The notes: generated by a model from the sequence alone, not told the origin. Positions 1 to 10,075 are shown, numbered from the stretch's first letter. The stretch is 64,000 bases of DNA from Anaerolineae bacterium (GCA_025454525.1 JALOOG010000006.1:1-64000); one strand, 5' to 3'. Translations and numbers: made by a program.

Positions 1-1345
1 GCCCAGTCCATATTTCCATCCGTGCGAATGTAGTTTTGGGTGTTATTGACCCGATTTAACGGGCGAAACCGTCCACCATCATGGCGGATCGTTGCTAAAC
101 CAATTTGATTGTTTAAGTAATTGCGCTCAAACAAGATTGAATTTCCGCTAGGTGACCATCTTGGATAAGCATCAATATAGTTGCCATTTGGATTCACAAC
201 GATGTGCCGATTAAAGGTCAATTGGGTATGAGTGGCCGTGTTGTTATCGTATTTCCAAAGACCATAGACATTGGAGTAAACAAATTCGTTACGTCCTTCA
301 CCGATATGCCAATCAAGGGAAGTGTAACCATTCGGAACAGCAGAGGCGATCTGAGCGATACTGTTGTTACTCAAATCATAACGCATTAACCGTCCATCCG
401 TGCTGACATAAGCCAAGCGTTGGTTTTGGCGATGCCATTGAGGAAAACTTGCTCCCGGTAAGGTCAATAATAAATTGCCAAAAGTCGCATCAATCACTTT
501 GACTTGCCAAAGAGAGGTGACACGACCATGCCAGTTGTTGTTCGGTTTCTGGCGTATAGGTTAACTGGGTTAAACTGTTGCCATTGACGTTCATCGTCCA
601 AATGTCTCTGGGATGGTAGCCCAACCCAGTCCCCTGTTGATAAGTCTTGCCACTTACAAATGCCAAAGTGGTCGTATTCGGTTTCCAAACGGGAGAGAGC
701 ATCGTATAAAATTGGTCAGCACCCCCCGCATTAATGGTTAAAATACGTTGGTCAAAACGGGGATCGGTGTTAGGAACGTTCGGGTCAAGCACATTCAATC
801 CCCAACTATCGGCATATACAATCCATGCTGGGGTAGTGCTTTGAGGTTCAGAAAATTCTTCAGGAGCTGTTGTAAAATCAGCAAGAGGATGACTCACGGT
901 AAAATCACTGGGTAAGCTCATGATAACACCGTTAGTGGTTTGAGCCTTCACAGACCAAGCGTAAGTATAACCGGCCTCAATTAACGGTAAATCCGATAAC
1001 GGGGGATACAACTCACAATAGACGGGTGAACAGCGGTGTTCAGCGAAAAAACTGGATTGTGCGAAGGGTATCCCATCACGGGTTAAGATTAGCGTATAGG
1101 CGGTTGCATGTGAGGCTGGCAACCATGTGAATTGAAAATCATCAGATGGGGTGAACACCGTGCCATTTTCTGGCTCAAGTAATGTTATTGTAATAAGGGG
1201 GGGGTAAGTGTAATACTATCCGGTGTTAGCGTGAGTAATGGATCGGCAGTGCTTTCCGAGGTGGGCATCGGGATCAAGTCATCTTGAGCGGTGGAGCGTA
1301 GCATTAACGCCATCATTACCATTAGCAACAATAGGACAGAAATGC
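1..1345 (-). pseudogene. Secreted beta-propeller (PD40/TolB-like) protein, frameshifted copy 1, cut by window start
   Basis: The decoded reading runs leftward from a hydrophobic signal-peptide-like stretch near 1300-1345 through an Ig/Fn3-like segment (about 880-1160) into beta-propeller repeats such as QRLAYVST and WSPSG. It leaves the window at base 1. It is a paralogue of the gene at 3128-5885. Two frameshifts break it. A run of eight G at 1197-1204 puts the signal-peptide segment out of frame with the Ig segment, and nine would restore it. Near 523-545 a 10-bp gap relative to the paralogue moves the reading from the Ig part to the propeller part. By analogy with the paralogue it probably encoded an exported wall-associated protein. 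The start codon cannot be fixed. Sequencing error cannot be excluded, but genes of more than 1000 codons elsewhere in the window are intact. Confidence 0.7.
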
Positions 1346-1428
1346 GGAGTCGTCCTTTCAGCAAATAAACCTTAAACTTATTTTCTCTCGATTTTCTCTG
1401 ATTTGCAACCTACGCTTGCCCTACGCTC

Positions 1429-1815
1429 TTAAAAATACAACTCGTTAAATGGTCTGCCAATTCCGTCAATCGTGGTATTGAGCGCAGCACAAGTCGCGCT
1501 TGCGCTTACGGGATAGAACGTAAAGCGTGGTGGCATTGACCATGTGGGTAATGAGCCAGCCTCGTAAGCGGTTTGGAACGGCCCACCGAATTGGTCGGTC
1601 ATATCGGGTAGGGTTTTGATCGCCAATAGTTGGGCCGCGTCGACCACTGGTAAAGCGTTATTGTCCGGGTCAAGATGAAAAACCCAACCGATGATCGGCG
1701 TATCTTCCCGATCCCACCGTTGGATCTGGATAAAATCGCCGTCGCCTAAGACCTCTGGATTTTTAGCAAAGGCGCGCACTCGTACATAACGGATGTTGTT
1801 CCCCTTAATTGACAA
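1429..1815 (-). CDS. Small hypothetical protein with possible SH3b-like segment
   Basis: Open frame of 128 codons with a TTG as the first possible start. No clear ribosome binding site lies at that TTG. A GGAGG sits further up, near 1881-1887, without a start at the right distance. The pattern VRVRAFAKNP, then a short acidic loop, then IIGWV resembles a bacterial SH3 (SH3b) fold, which is common in exported cell-wall proteins. The rest, including a Cys near the C-terminus, is not recognised. Between two decayed exported-protein genes it may be a surviving 3' fragment of a larger gene: an in-frame TAG lies just upstream, and a different frame is open before it. Function unknown. Confidence 0.4.
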   Translation of the reverse strand: MSIKGNNIRYVRVRAFAKNPEVLGDGDFIQIQRWDREDTPIIGWVFHLDPDNNALPVVDAAQLLAIKTLPDMTDQFGGPFQTAYEAGSLPTWSMPPRFTFYPVSASATCAALNTTIDGIGRPFNELYF

Positions 1816-1887
1816 GAGAATCTAGGGACGCGGAGAATAAGAGATCATCCGCATCCCTAAGCCTAAGTGCCTTAAATATTATTCCTC

Positions 1888-2010
1888 CTATGGTTCAAGC
1901 ATCGTCCGCACATCCAATAGATATGCTGTGGCTAATAGTAAAGCATTAAGTCGCGCTAACCACTCACCATTGGGTGAAAATTTGCCCTTTGCACAGTTGA
2001 TCGAATTGAT
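1888..2010 (-). pseudogene. Remnant of a beta-propeller repeat
   Basis: A short stretch reads FSPNGEWLA followed by LLLATAYLLDV, which is the core of a PD40/WD-type propeller blade (FSPDGxxLA, then a hydrophobic strand). It lacks a start or a full domain. It lies just downstream of the intact propeller gene at 2037-3086 and is probably a leftover of another paralogue in this decaying cluster. Confidence 0.35.
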
Positions 2011-2036
2011 TTTAGCGTTTAAGAATTTTATATAAT

Positions 2037-3086
2037 CTATGAGCTTGGAACATCGATTAAATACACGGCCTGTTCGCCGGTACTCCCATCCCATTCTCCC
2101 AAAATCGCAATACTGGTGCCATCGGGTGAGAAATAAGCCCGACTGATCCAACCGGAGTGAATCCTTGCATCCAAAATGGTGATTTGTCCCGTCTCTAGGT
2201 CAATTTGTTGAAGCCCAACACCGTCAATAAACAAAACCGCAAGGTTATCAGCGCTAAATGCCAGACCGCGAACAAATGAGTCTGTGGGATGTAAGAGACG
2301 ATTCTGAATTTGATTTCCACCCCTAACCTCGGCCAGTGCAATACTCATGATGTCACTGAAACCCCAAAAGAGAAGGGTATTTCCATCGGCTGATAAATCT
2401 GTCGGTTCATTGATGACATTAACCACTTCTCCATCGATTACAAAGCTTTGAATGTGTTCCACAGTGGCTTCTAGCACACCCCTACTGAAATTGGAGACGT
2501 AGTACAGATCATCCGCCGCAAAACCAGAAACGCGCCGTACTGTGAATGCCGAACTATCATCGCTCCAGTTAATATTATATCGTTCAGGGGTTTGTAATCC
2601 GTCTATTCGTATATCAGTCAAGAGTACAAATGCTTCTGTCAATGTGTCAACCAATGTAACGGTATAGTTATCCACTTCAAGATACGGCGTTGGATAAGCT
2701 ATGTAACGTCCATCTGGGGAAAAGAATACTAAACCAGAAGTGATTGTAGGTGTGGCTTGCTCAAGTCTAGGTATTTCACCATGAATATCTAAGGCTTGTA
2801 GTTGCATTTGTGTTACTTCACGATCCGATAGTGTAATGAGGATTTTTTCCTCTGCATTTACAAAATACCAATTTGGTTGTACCTCTGGATTATAAGGACT
2901 CCACCAATCAAAGAGTAAACTTTCACTATTTGCTGACCATTGTAAATCAGAAATTGTTCCTCTCACAATAACAATTGGTTCAAATGGAATTGCGTCGGCA
3001 TGATGTTGAGTTTGTGCGAAACCATTGATTAGAAGCAACAACAGCATGATCCAGGTCTGTCTCATCGTGCTATTTTTTGTAACCAT
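2037..3086 (-). CDS. Exported PD40/TolB-like beta-propeller protein
   Basis: Protein of 349 residues if started at the ATG at 3086, which has AGGGG about 10 bases upstream; an in-frame TTG at 3125 is less likely. The N-terminus has a hydrophobic core (MRQTWIMLLLLLINGF) fitting a signal peptide. The body has repeated blade motifs: FSPDGRYIAYP, INWSDDSSAFTVR, DLSADGNTLLFW, LAFSADNLAVLF and YFSPDGTSIAIL. These are typical of PD40/WD40-like propellers found in TolB-like proteins. It follows the M23-fusion pseudogene on the same strand with 41 bases between, so the two were probably one transcript. The role is likely extracytoplasmic protein or polysaccharide binding; no catalytic residues are seen. 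Confidence 0.7.
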   Translation of the reverse strand: MVTKNSTMRQTWIMLLLLLINGFAQTQHHADAIPFEPIVIVRGTISDLQWSANSESLLFDWWSPYNPEVQPNWYFVNAEEKILITLSDREVTQMQLQALDIHGEIPRLEQATPTITSGLVFFSPDGRYIAYPTPYLEVDNYTVTLVDTLTEAFVLLTDIRIDGLQTPERYNINWSDDSSAFTVRRVSGFAADDLYYVSNFSRGVLEATVEHIQSFVIDGEVVNVINEPTDLSADGNTLLFWGFSDIMSIALAEVRGGNQIQNRLLHPTDSFVRGLAFSADNLAVLFIDGVGLQQIDLETGQITILDARIHSGWISRAYFSPDGTSIAILGEWDGSTGEQAVYLIDVPSS

Positions 3087-3127
3087 TGTTAATTTACCCC
3101 TATACTCACATGCAAGTTTTTTCAAGT

Positions 3128-5885
3128 TTATGGACTGGGAGGTGTGGTTTGAATAAGCGGTGAGACCAGTTCAGAATGTTCACCATATCCTTTAAATCCA
3201 CGATAAACATAATTGTTCGCTGTTACGGTTTCCAACACACCTGATTGTGCCGGATCAAGTGTGCGATAAATTAAGGTACAACCACTTTGTAATGTCACCT
3301 CAACACGCCCTTCACCCTCTTGAATGGTCAAATTTTCTATCCGTTCACGGAATGATAAGTCTCCATTTTCGTCAAAATTATAGGCAGGTGGATCAGGCAG
3401 AAATTGTGTTAGATCATAGAAGTAAGGTGCAACAATGTTCTGCGCTGATTGGTTAACAGGTATAAAATACCGGTAACTCCTATCAAATCGGCAAATGTAG
3501 GAGGTAAAGAGCCATTAGGGCCAGCAATATTTGAGCCGTAACTATGGATTTCAATATGAAGGTGACGTTCATTGAACTTGCCTAATGTGCCTAAGTTTGT
3601 CCCAGAGCTTACCCCTTTCCCAACCCAAAGATCGTCGGATATGGTGTGTAAATGGCCGTATAACACGTAAAAATGCCCATGACGGATAATAACAGAATAC
3701 CCCGCTTGCTCTTGTGATGGATCACCGTAACGTTGACTCGATGCTCCCCAATTAGCATGTGTATTACTTATATCGGGAATATACCTTTGCTCCCTAGAAT
3801 CCCAAGTAGTGATACCAATGCCGACTACAATGCCGACATCAATGGATTGTACGACGACTGTCGGCAGATCGTTCGGGTTAGTCACATCTGTGACATAGAG
3901 ATCAATTCCATTATGCGTATTTCGAGGATAACTTGCTGCGTCACCAAAACCTAAGGCGTGGATTTCTCTTAGACCAGTACCGGAACAAATTTCGGTGATA
4001 TCTATTGGCCATTGAGCGAACAAAGGTGTTGCAATATTGAACGCTGCCCAGCTATGGTTGGGAATGGTATAAGTAGTATCAATGGGTAAACCGTTTCCAT
4101 TTTGACAACCTGATCCACCCGTTGGAGGAGCTATAGGTGCCTTGATCCAAACCCCTAAATCTTCATTCACTTGTGGTTGGCCGACCTGCTCTAACCATTC
4201 AATGTAATACCAAACTTGATCTTCGGTTCGAGTTGGATCGACCCGTTCGACAAAACGCTTGGTCGCCATGTAGTGGTAACTACTAGAGTAATTGAGACTA
4301 CCAAGCGGTGGGTTAAAAGTGATCGGCGCTCGATAATAAGTTGCATTAAACCCGACAAACACACAAACAGGGGAAGGAGTCGGGGTAAAAGTGGGAGTAG
4401 GCGTATTTGTGGGAGTGAGCGTATTTGTCGGTGTTGCTGTTAGCGCTTCACAGGCTGGAACACGCGGGCCTGTGGGTGGGCATAGGATAGGAGGCGGTGT
4501 AAGTGTCATCGTTCGACTAGGGGTGGGCGTTGGAGTGAGGATCGCGCTAAAATTATTGGCCCAATCAACATGCCCATTGGCTTGAATATAAGGCGTGGTT
4601 GAATTGGCCCGCGTCAAGGGACGAAACCGTGTGCCATCGGGTAAAATCACCCCTAAAGTGGTATAACTATTAAGATATCGTCGTTCTAATAGAATACGTT
4701 GCCCAGTGGGTGACCAGTCGGGAGATTGGTCAACATAAGTACCACTCGGATTCGCAAAGAGGTGCCAGTTAAAGGTCAGTTGGGTGTGGGTGGCTGTTAC
4801 CGCATCATATTTCCAAATTCCCCGAACGTTATGGTACAGAAATTCATTACGCCCACCCCCGACGTACCAATCCAAATAGGCGTAACCTTCGGCCATCGGA
4901 GCGGCAATTTGTACGGTACTGCCATCGGTGAAATCATAACGCATGATCCGGTTCGTGCTGACATAAGCTAAACGTTGGCTTTGGCGATGCCATTGAGGAA
5001 AACTTGCTCCCGGTAAGGTCAATAATAAATTGCCAAAAGTCGCATCAATCACTTTGACTTGCCAAAGAGAGGTGACACTCCATCCGGTGACCATGCCAGT
5101 TGTTGTTCGGTTTCTGAAGTAAAGGTCAATTGCTGAAGTTGCTGCCCACTGGCACGCATCGTCCAAATGTCTCGCGGATAAAAGACCAATTCCCCAATTC
5201 CATTGCGATAGGAAGTGGCACCGACAAACGCTAAAGTACGGGTGTCTGGTTTCCAAACCGGATGGGTAATCAAACCAAAATTTCCCGCGATATTGGACCC
5301 ATTGCTGACTAAAATACGTCGATCAAAGAACGGATCGGTATTGGGCAGATTCGGATCTAAAATACTGAGTCCGAAAGAGTCCGCATAAAGAATCCAAGTT
5401 GGATTGGCGGTGGCCGGGTCGCTCCATTCATCGGTCGCTACCTCAAAACCCGCCACAAAATAGGTGATGGTAAAGGTTGGTTTAAGACTTGCGATATTGC
5501 CTTGAGGGGTTTGGGCGGTGATAGACCAAGCGTAGGTATGTCCCGCTTCTAGAGGTGGTAAATTAAACAGTGGAGGATAAACTTCACAAATCGTTGGTGA
5601 GCAGATCGAACCGCTAGAAAAATCGATTTGCCCATAGAACACCCCATCACGTTCTAGCTTCAGTTGATAATGATGGGCTTCAGGAATGGGCAACCAGTCA
5701 AATTGAAAATCTTCATCTTCCGAAAAAACTGCCCCATCACTTGGGGTCAGTAATGGCACCAAAATTTCAGGCGTAAGGACGGGATCGGCGGTGCTTTCCG
5801 AGGTGGGCATCGGGATCAAGTCATCTTGAGCGGTGGAGCGTAGCATTAACGCCATCATTACCATTAGCAACAATAGGACAGAAAT
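3128..5885 (-). pseudogene. Secreted Ig/propeller/M23 metallopeptidase fusion, frameshifted copy 2
   Basis: Read leftward in three frames the gene encodes a signal peptide (LLLLMVMMALML...TAQ), an Ig/Fn3-like segment, a PD40 propeller (WSPDG, WSPTGQRILLER), a Thr/Pro-rich linker (about 4370-4550) and an M23 (LytM-type) endopeptidase domain. That domain has HNGIDLYV, HGHFYVLYGHL and HLHIEIH, matching the HxxxD and HxH zinc and catalytic motifs. A C-terminal tail ends at 3128. Frame changes fall near 5070-5095 (after LAWSPDG) and near 3450-3465 (before NQSAQNIVAPYFYD). M23 enzymes cut peptidoglycan cross-links outside the membrane. The long middle frame (615 codons) is still open, so decay is recent, or the indels are sequence errors. 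The exact start is unclear because of the tandem duplication at 5843-5936. Confidence 0.75.
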
Positions 5886-5936
5886 GCGGGCATTAACGCC
5901 ATCATTACCATTAGCAACAATAGGACAGAAATGCGG
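5843..5936. repeat. Perfect 47-bp tandem duplication in signal-peptide region
   Basis: The block at 5843-5889 is repeated exactly at 5890-5936. The related copy at 1301-1347 has the block once. Because 47 is not a multiple of three, the duplication changes the frame between any upstream start and the signal peptide. One GTG further upstream reads through both copies in frame. Confidence 0.9.
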
Positions 5937-6058
5937 GAATGTGTGTTCACAGTCGTCTCTTCAGCAAATAAACCTTAAACTTATTTTCTCTGATTTGCAA
6001 CCTACGATTGCCCTACGCTCTTAAAATGCACCTTATAAACGCTGATATTCCCTACCGC

Positions 6059-6087
6059 TTGACATGCGTCGCATCCAAAGTTACCCT
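6059..6087 (+). promoter_or_regulatory. Candidate sigma-70-type promoter for the GNAT gene
   Basis: TTGACA at 6059-6064, a 17-base spacer and TACCCT at 6082-6087. Transcription would start about 6 bases before the ATG at 6100, so the mRNA would be nearly leaderless, which agrees with the lack of a clear ribosome binding site. Confidence 0.45.
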
Positions 6088-6099
6088 TAACACATCAAG

Positions 6100-7131
6100 A
6101 TGAAGGATCACCGTGTGGATCTTAGCTTAAGTCAACAACCCGCCGAGACCGGTACAAATGGATTACGTCCGATCAATTTACGGACGGATCTCGCCCCATT
6201 AGCTGATCTGATTGAACTCGTGTTTGCCGATAACATGGATAACAGCGGTCGTGCTGCTTTGCGTGAAATGCGGATGATGAGTCGGATCGGTGTTGGACTG
6301 AATGTCATATCGCGGATGAACGATATGGCGCTTGGGATCAACATGGGATATGTGTGGATTGAGGACGGTCAATTGATCGGTAATGTCTCGATCTACCCTG
6401 CCAATTGGCCAAGAGATTTAGGTAGCGCATGGATTATCGCTAATGTGGGGGTACACCCTAATTATCAACGGCGCGGCATTGCCCGTAAGTTGATGATCGC
6501 GAGTCTTGAGATGATACGGGCGCGTGGGGGAGACACGGCAATCTTACAGGTGGATTATCTCAATGAACCTGCTAAAAACTTGTATCTCTCGCTTGGTTTT
6601 ATACACGAGGGTGTTTGGACGATGTTTCGTCGGAGTGCCGTTTCGCGGTTGCTTCCAGAAATCAACCTTGTTCCAGCTAAGATCGTGCATCGTCGTTCGG
6701 GGGAATGGCGTAGTGAATATGCCTTAGCGCAACGAGTCCGACCTGAGTCATTGGGTGGGATAGGTTGGCAACGTCCACTTCATTCAAGTTTATTTCGTCC
6801 GGGATGGTTTAAATGGTTGGATAACCTCTTGAATCTCCGCAATTTAGAGCGTTTGGTGATCCGTTCAGAGGATCGGCGGGAGATCGTCGCTTCTATGTGG
6901 ATTGAAACCGCGTTCGGCACCTCAACGCGGCTAACTTTGATGGTATTGCCAGAATTTAGCGGACGATTGAAATATGACGATGCGCTGATCAACACCACGG
7001 TAAGGCGTTTTGGCACAGATAACTTGGTGATCGAACATCCACAAGATCATACGGAAACGCTGGCCCTTTTAGAACATTATCGTTTTCAACCTCAACGGAC
7101 TGTGATTCATATGCGCTGGAAAGCGCATTAA
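6100..7131 (+). CDS. GNAT family N-acetyltransferase with C-terminal extension
   Basis: The 343-residue protein has a GNAT core at about residues 75-175: NVGVHPNYQRRGIARKLM is motif A with the acetyl-CoA pyrophosphate loop Q/RxxGxA, followed by LNEPAKNLYLSLGF (motif B). GNAT enzymes move an acyl group from acyl-CoA to an amine. The C-terminal half (about 185-343) looks like a second, divergent GNAT-like lobe lacking the loop, an arrangement seen in two-domain GNATs. The substrate cannot be told. The permease gene starts 13 bases after its stop, so the two are likely co-transcribed. Confidence 0.8.
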   Translation: MKDHRVDLSLSQQPAETGTNGLRPINLRTDLAPLADLIELVFADNMDNSGRAALREMRMMSRIGVGLNVISRMNDMALGINMGYVWIEDGQLIGNVSIYPANWPRDLGSAWIIANVGVHPNYQRRGIARKLMIASLEMIRARGGDTAILQVDYLNEPAKNLYLSLGFIHEGVWTMFRRSAVSRLLPEINLVPAKIVHRRSGEWRSEYALAQRVRPESLGGIGWQRPLHSSLFRPGWFKWLDNLLNLRNLERLVIRSEDRREIVASMWIETAFGTSTRLTLMVLPEFSGRLKYDDALINTTVRRFGTDNLVIEHPQDHTETLALLEHYRFQPQRTVIHMRWKAH

Positions 7132-7144
7132 CCATAATATTAAC

Positions 7145-9883
7145 ATGCAGCGACTCTTGTTTTATCTTCAATATGCGACACGGAATTTGTGGCGGAATGG
7201 GCGATGGTCGGCCTTTGCGATCTTTTCGATTGCGGCAGGCGTGGCAGCAGTGGTGGCCCTACGGAGCTTAGGTTTAGCGATCGGTGATTCACTCACAGGT
7301 AATTTGCGCGGGATCATCAAAGGCGATATTACGATCTCTGCAAATCGTAGTAGCCCCTTTTTGTTACCAGAAGAAGCTGAAAATAATGGTTTGGTGTTCT
7401 CTGTAGATGAATTAGCGGTAGCGCAACAATGGGCTGATGATAACAATGCCCGCATTAGTGCCTATTCGTATGCGACCTCACTTCAGATCACCTCATTTGA
7501 TGAGCAGACGGTGGGACAACCGCAATTTATCGGAGCGTATTTGATCGATCCCGATTCGTATCCATTAACGCAAGATATTTATGCCCTTGATCCACCAGGT
7601 GTGCCGTTAGGAGCGTTATTTCAAGGCGGGTATGAGGTGGTGATCAGCGAGGGACTCGCAGAAGAAAAAAGCATTCAAGTTGGCGACATGGTGCGAGTCA
7701 GTGGTACGGAAACCGAATTTATCGTGCGCGGAATTGTCCCCACCACCGCTCAAACGGGCCTCAGACAATTTTTATCACCAGAGATCTTTTCGGTGTTTTT
7801 TGGGTTTGCCTATTTTGATCAAGATGTCGCTGCATCAGTGTTACCTGTGACATCATTACCGAGTCGCCTCACAGTATTGTTATCGGATGATGTGCCGATT
7901 AACCAAGTGTTGCGTTATGAGCGAGATCTACGTGATACGTTGCCAAATGGGCGGCGTTGGAATCTGCAATATGACTCCACTGCGGAATTGTTGGAAGAAA
8001 ATCAGTTTATCGCCGATGTTTTGGGACGTTTAATCGTGGCGATGGGCTTAGGTGCGATGTTGATCGGTGGTATTGGGATCATGAACACGATGTTGGTGAT
8101 GGTGCGACGGCGTATCGAAGAGATCGCCGCCCTTAAAACCTTTGGGTTAAAGGGTCGTCAAGTTGCCGCGCTGTTTATAGCGGAAAGCTTTCTCTTAGGT
8201 CTGCTAGGGAGCTTATTCGGAAGCGTCATTGGCACCCTATTGAGTGCAATTACTAACAACTACGGCGCGCAATTGATCCAACAACCGCTGATATGGCGGA
8301 TCTATCCTGAAGCAATTCTGTTTGGTCTCGTTTTGGGGTTAGTGGTCAGTATGGTATTTGGGGTTTTACCTGTGATCACCGCCGCACAAGTCCGACCGGC
8401 GATCATCTTACGTCCCAATGAACCGCAATTTGTGGCTGCTGGGATTTTACGCTCATTGTTGGCTTTGTTGATCGTCGTCATTTCGCTTGGGGTGATCGCC
8501 GGCCAAATCATCGGTAACACGTTGTATGGGGTGATCGGCGTTGCTCTAACGTTAGCATTTTTGGGTTTATTGGTCTTGATACTCTGGATGATAGTTTGGG
8601 TGATTGGCAAACTTCCGGCTTTTGGTTGGGTGGATCTTCGATTGGCTTTGCGTAACCTCACTACCCGCCGCTTACGTACTGCCACTACTTTACTCGCCTT
8701 GAGTGGTGGGATGTTCGCTTTGAGTAGCATCACTTTTTTTAGTGCTGGAACACGCGATATTCTCAATTTTACGCTAACACAAACCCTAGGCGGTAACGTT
8801 TTGGTGTTTCCTTTACTGCCGCCGATGTTGGCTAATCCATTGGTTGATAATCAATTGTCTCGGTTGGAAGGTGTGGAATATCGTACTCGCTACACTTTTT
8901 TAACAGGACGGTTGGTTGGGTTAGATGGAGAGCGTTTTGATACCCCTGAACGGCGCGCCCAAGAGGCCGAATTGCAACGCGAGATCCGTCAAGCGGTGCG
9001 CGCCCGTGATTTTGATCGGGTAGCGGCCCTTTCAGCACAATTACCGCTACAATCTTATTTTTCGATCACGACGATTGACACCAATAACCCTAATCCAACG
9101 AATGATCTGATTGAAGGACGCGGCTTGTCGGAGTCGGATCGGGATCAAGCAGTAGTAGTGATCCGGCGCAACGATTTATTTAACAACTTTGGGGTGACTT
9201 TAGGGTCGCATTTGGTGATCGAAGTGGAAGATCGTTTTGTAGAGGTGGAAGTGGTTGGGATTTTACCTCAACTTGATACTGCAAACCTGCAATCACAGAC
9301 GCTTTCCGGTGATGTTCAGCTCCCTGCTGGAGTGATCCCGATCAATGACTCACGTTTTCATCTAACGCTTGTTCAAGTGACTCCCGAAGCGCTTAACGAG
9401 GTGTTGTTAGGGCTGTCGGCGATTCCCTTGGTTTATGTGTTGGATATTTCCTTTTTTGACAATGTGTTAACACGCTTGATTCAGCAGTTTAGCGCGCTCC
9501 CGATCTTAATCGGGTTATTGTCGTTAGGAGCGGCGGCGGTGATCATGGCGAATACCGTAGCCCTCACCACCTTAGAGCGACGGCGACAAATTGGTATTCT
9601 TAAGGCGATCGGCCTCAAAGGCCGGCGTGTTTTGCGTGTAATGTTGTTGGAAAATATCCTTGTGAGTTTGTTAGGGGCGGTCTTGGGATTAGGGCTAAGT
9701 GCGTTAGGAGTCTATTTGATGACGTTGTTCGGGCTTGAAGAAGCAATTTTGATCCCGAATGATGCCTTGCCAACCGCGATCCTGTTATTGTTAGCAGCCG
9801 TTGGCATCGGTGTGATCGCTACTTTACTGAGTGCGTCGGTTGCGATTCGCGAACGAGTGTTAAACGTTTTGCGTTATGAATGA
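7145..9883 (+). CDS. FtsX/MacB-type ABC transporter permease, two-module
   Basis: A 912-residue membrane protein made of two similar halves. Each half has an N-terminal transmembrane helix (LWRNGRWSAFAIFSIAAGVAA; LATRRLRTATTLLALSGGMFAL-like), a large extracytoplasmic domain, and an FtsX core of three helices with the cytoplasmic coupling signature (RRRIEEIAALKTFGLKGRQV near residue 320; ERRRQIGILKAIGLKGRRV near 820). The family works with an ATPase of the LolD/MacB type in mechanotransmission, lipoprotein or peptide export. No ATPase gene is next to it in this window, so the partner must be encoded elsewhere. The start ATG lacks a strong ribosome binding site; coupling with the GNAT gene is likely. 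Confidence 0.88.
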   Translation: MQRLLFYLQYATRNLWRNGRWSAFAIFSIAAGVAAVVALRSLGLAIGDSLTGNLRGIIKGDITISANRSSPFLLPEEAENNGLVFSVDELAVAQQWADDNNARISAYSYATSLQITSFDEQTVGQPQFIGAYLIDPDSYPLTQDIYALDPPGVPLGALFQGGYEVVISEGLAEEKSIQVGDMVRVSGTETEFIVRGIVPTTAQTGLRQFLSPEIFSVFFGFAYFDQDVAASVLPVTSLPSRLTVLLSDDVPINQVLRYERDLRDTLPNGRRWNLQYDSTAELLEENQFIADVLGRLIVAMGLGAMLIGGIGIMNTMLVMVRRRIEEIAALKTFGLKGRQVAALFIAESFLLGLLGSLFGSVIGTLLSAITNNYGAQLIQQPLIWRIYPEAILFGLVLGLVVSMVFGVLPVITAAQVRPAIILRPNEPQFVAAGILRSLLALLIVVISLGVIAGQIIGNTLYGVIGVALTLAFLGLLVLILWMIVWVIGKLPAFGWVDLRLALRNLTTRRLRTATTLLALSGGMFALSSITFFSAGTRDILNFTLTQTLGGNVLVFPLLPPMLANPLVDNQLSRLEGVEYRTRYTFLTGRLVGLDGERFDTPERRAQEAELQREIRQAVRARDFDRVAALSAQLPLQSYFSITTIDTNNPNPTNDLIEGRGLSESDRDQAVVVIRRNDLFNNFGVTLGSHLVIEVEDRFVEVEVVGILPQLDTANLQSQTLSGDVQLPAGVIPINDSRFHLTLVQVTPEALNEVLLGLSAIPLVYVLDISFFDNVLTRLIQQFSALPILIGLLSLGAAAVIMANTVALTTLERRRQIGILKAIGLKGRRVLRVMLLENILVSLLGAVLGLGLSALGVYLMTLFGLEEAILIPNDALPTAILLLLAAVGIGVIATLLSASVAIRERVLNVLRYE

Positions 9884-9922
9884 GCTTAGGGTGAAACGCC
9901 GCCGAATTTGATCGATCCACCA

Positions 9923-9951
9923 TTGACACTTGTGCGCTTCACCGATAGAAT
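9923..9951 (+). promoter_or_regulatory. Promoter of tRNA-Ala
   Basis: TTGACA at 9923-9928, a 17-base spacer and TAGAAT at 9946-9951. The tRNA begins 13 bases after the -10 box. This is the best sigma-70-like promoter in the window. Confidence 0.75.
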
Positions 9952-9964
9952 ACAACTATACTTC

Positions 9965-10037
9965 GGGCCTGTAGCTCAGTTGGAAGAGCGCTACAATCGC
10001 ACTGTAGAGGTCATGAGTTCGAGTCTCTTCAGGTCCA
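9965..10037 (+). tRNA. tRNA-Ala (anticodon CGC)
   Basis: All arms fold. The acceptor stem GGGCCTG/CAGGTCC has one G-T pair. The D-arm is GCTC/GAGC with a GG-containing loop. The anticodon stem is CTACA/TGTAG with loop ATCGCAC, giving anticodon CGC at 9998-10000 (reads GCG). The five-base variable loop is normal. The T-arm ATGAG/CTCTT with loop TTCGAGT has one T-T mismatch. Discriminator A is at 10037 and CCA is not encoded. Confidence 0.93.
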
Positions 10038-10041
10038 AAAT

Positions 10042-10075
10042 AACGGGAATGTGTTTTACCACATTCCCGTTTTGA
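10042..10075 (+). terminator. Rho-independent terminator of tRNA-Ala
   Basis: A perfect 12-bp stem (AACGGGAATGTG with CACATTCCCGTT) and a six-base loop, followed by a short T-rich stretch, directly after the tRNA. Confidence 0.8.

Noticed and set aside
1888-2151. An 87-codon open frame as a gene
   Set aside because: Its first half overlaps the propeller gene on the same strand in another frame; only the FSPNGEWLA remnant after it looks protein-like.
4370-4550. Short tandem repeats as a CRISPR or minisatellite element
   Set aside because: They encode the Thr/Pro linker of an exported protein; the repeat unit is irregular and in frame.
5060-5100. Programmed ribosomal frameshift in the propeller gene
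   Set aside because: No slippery heptamer with downstream structure is evident, and the paralogue is broken at the same place by a different indel.
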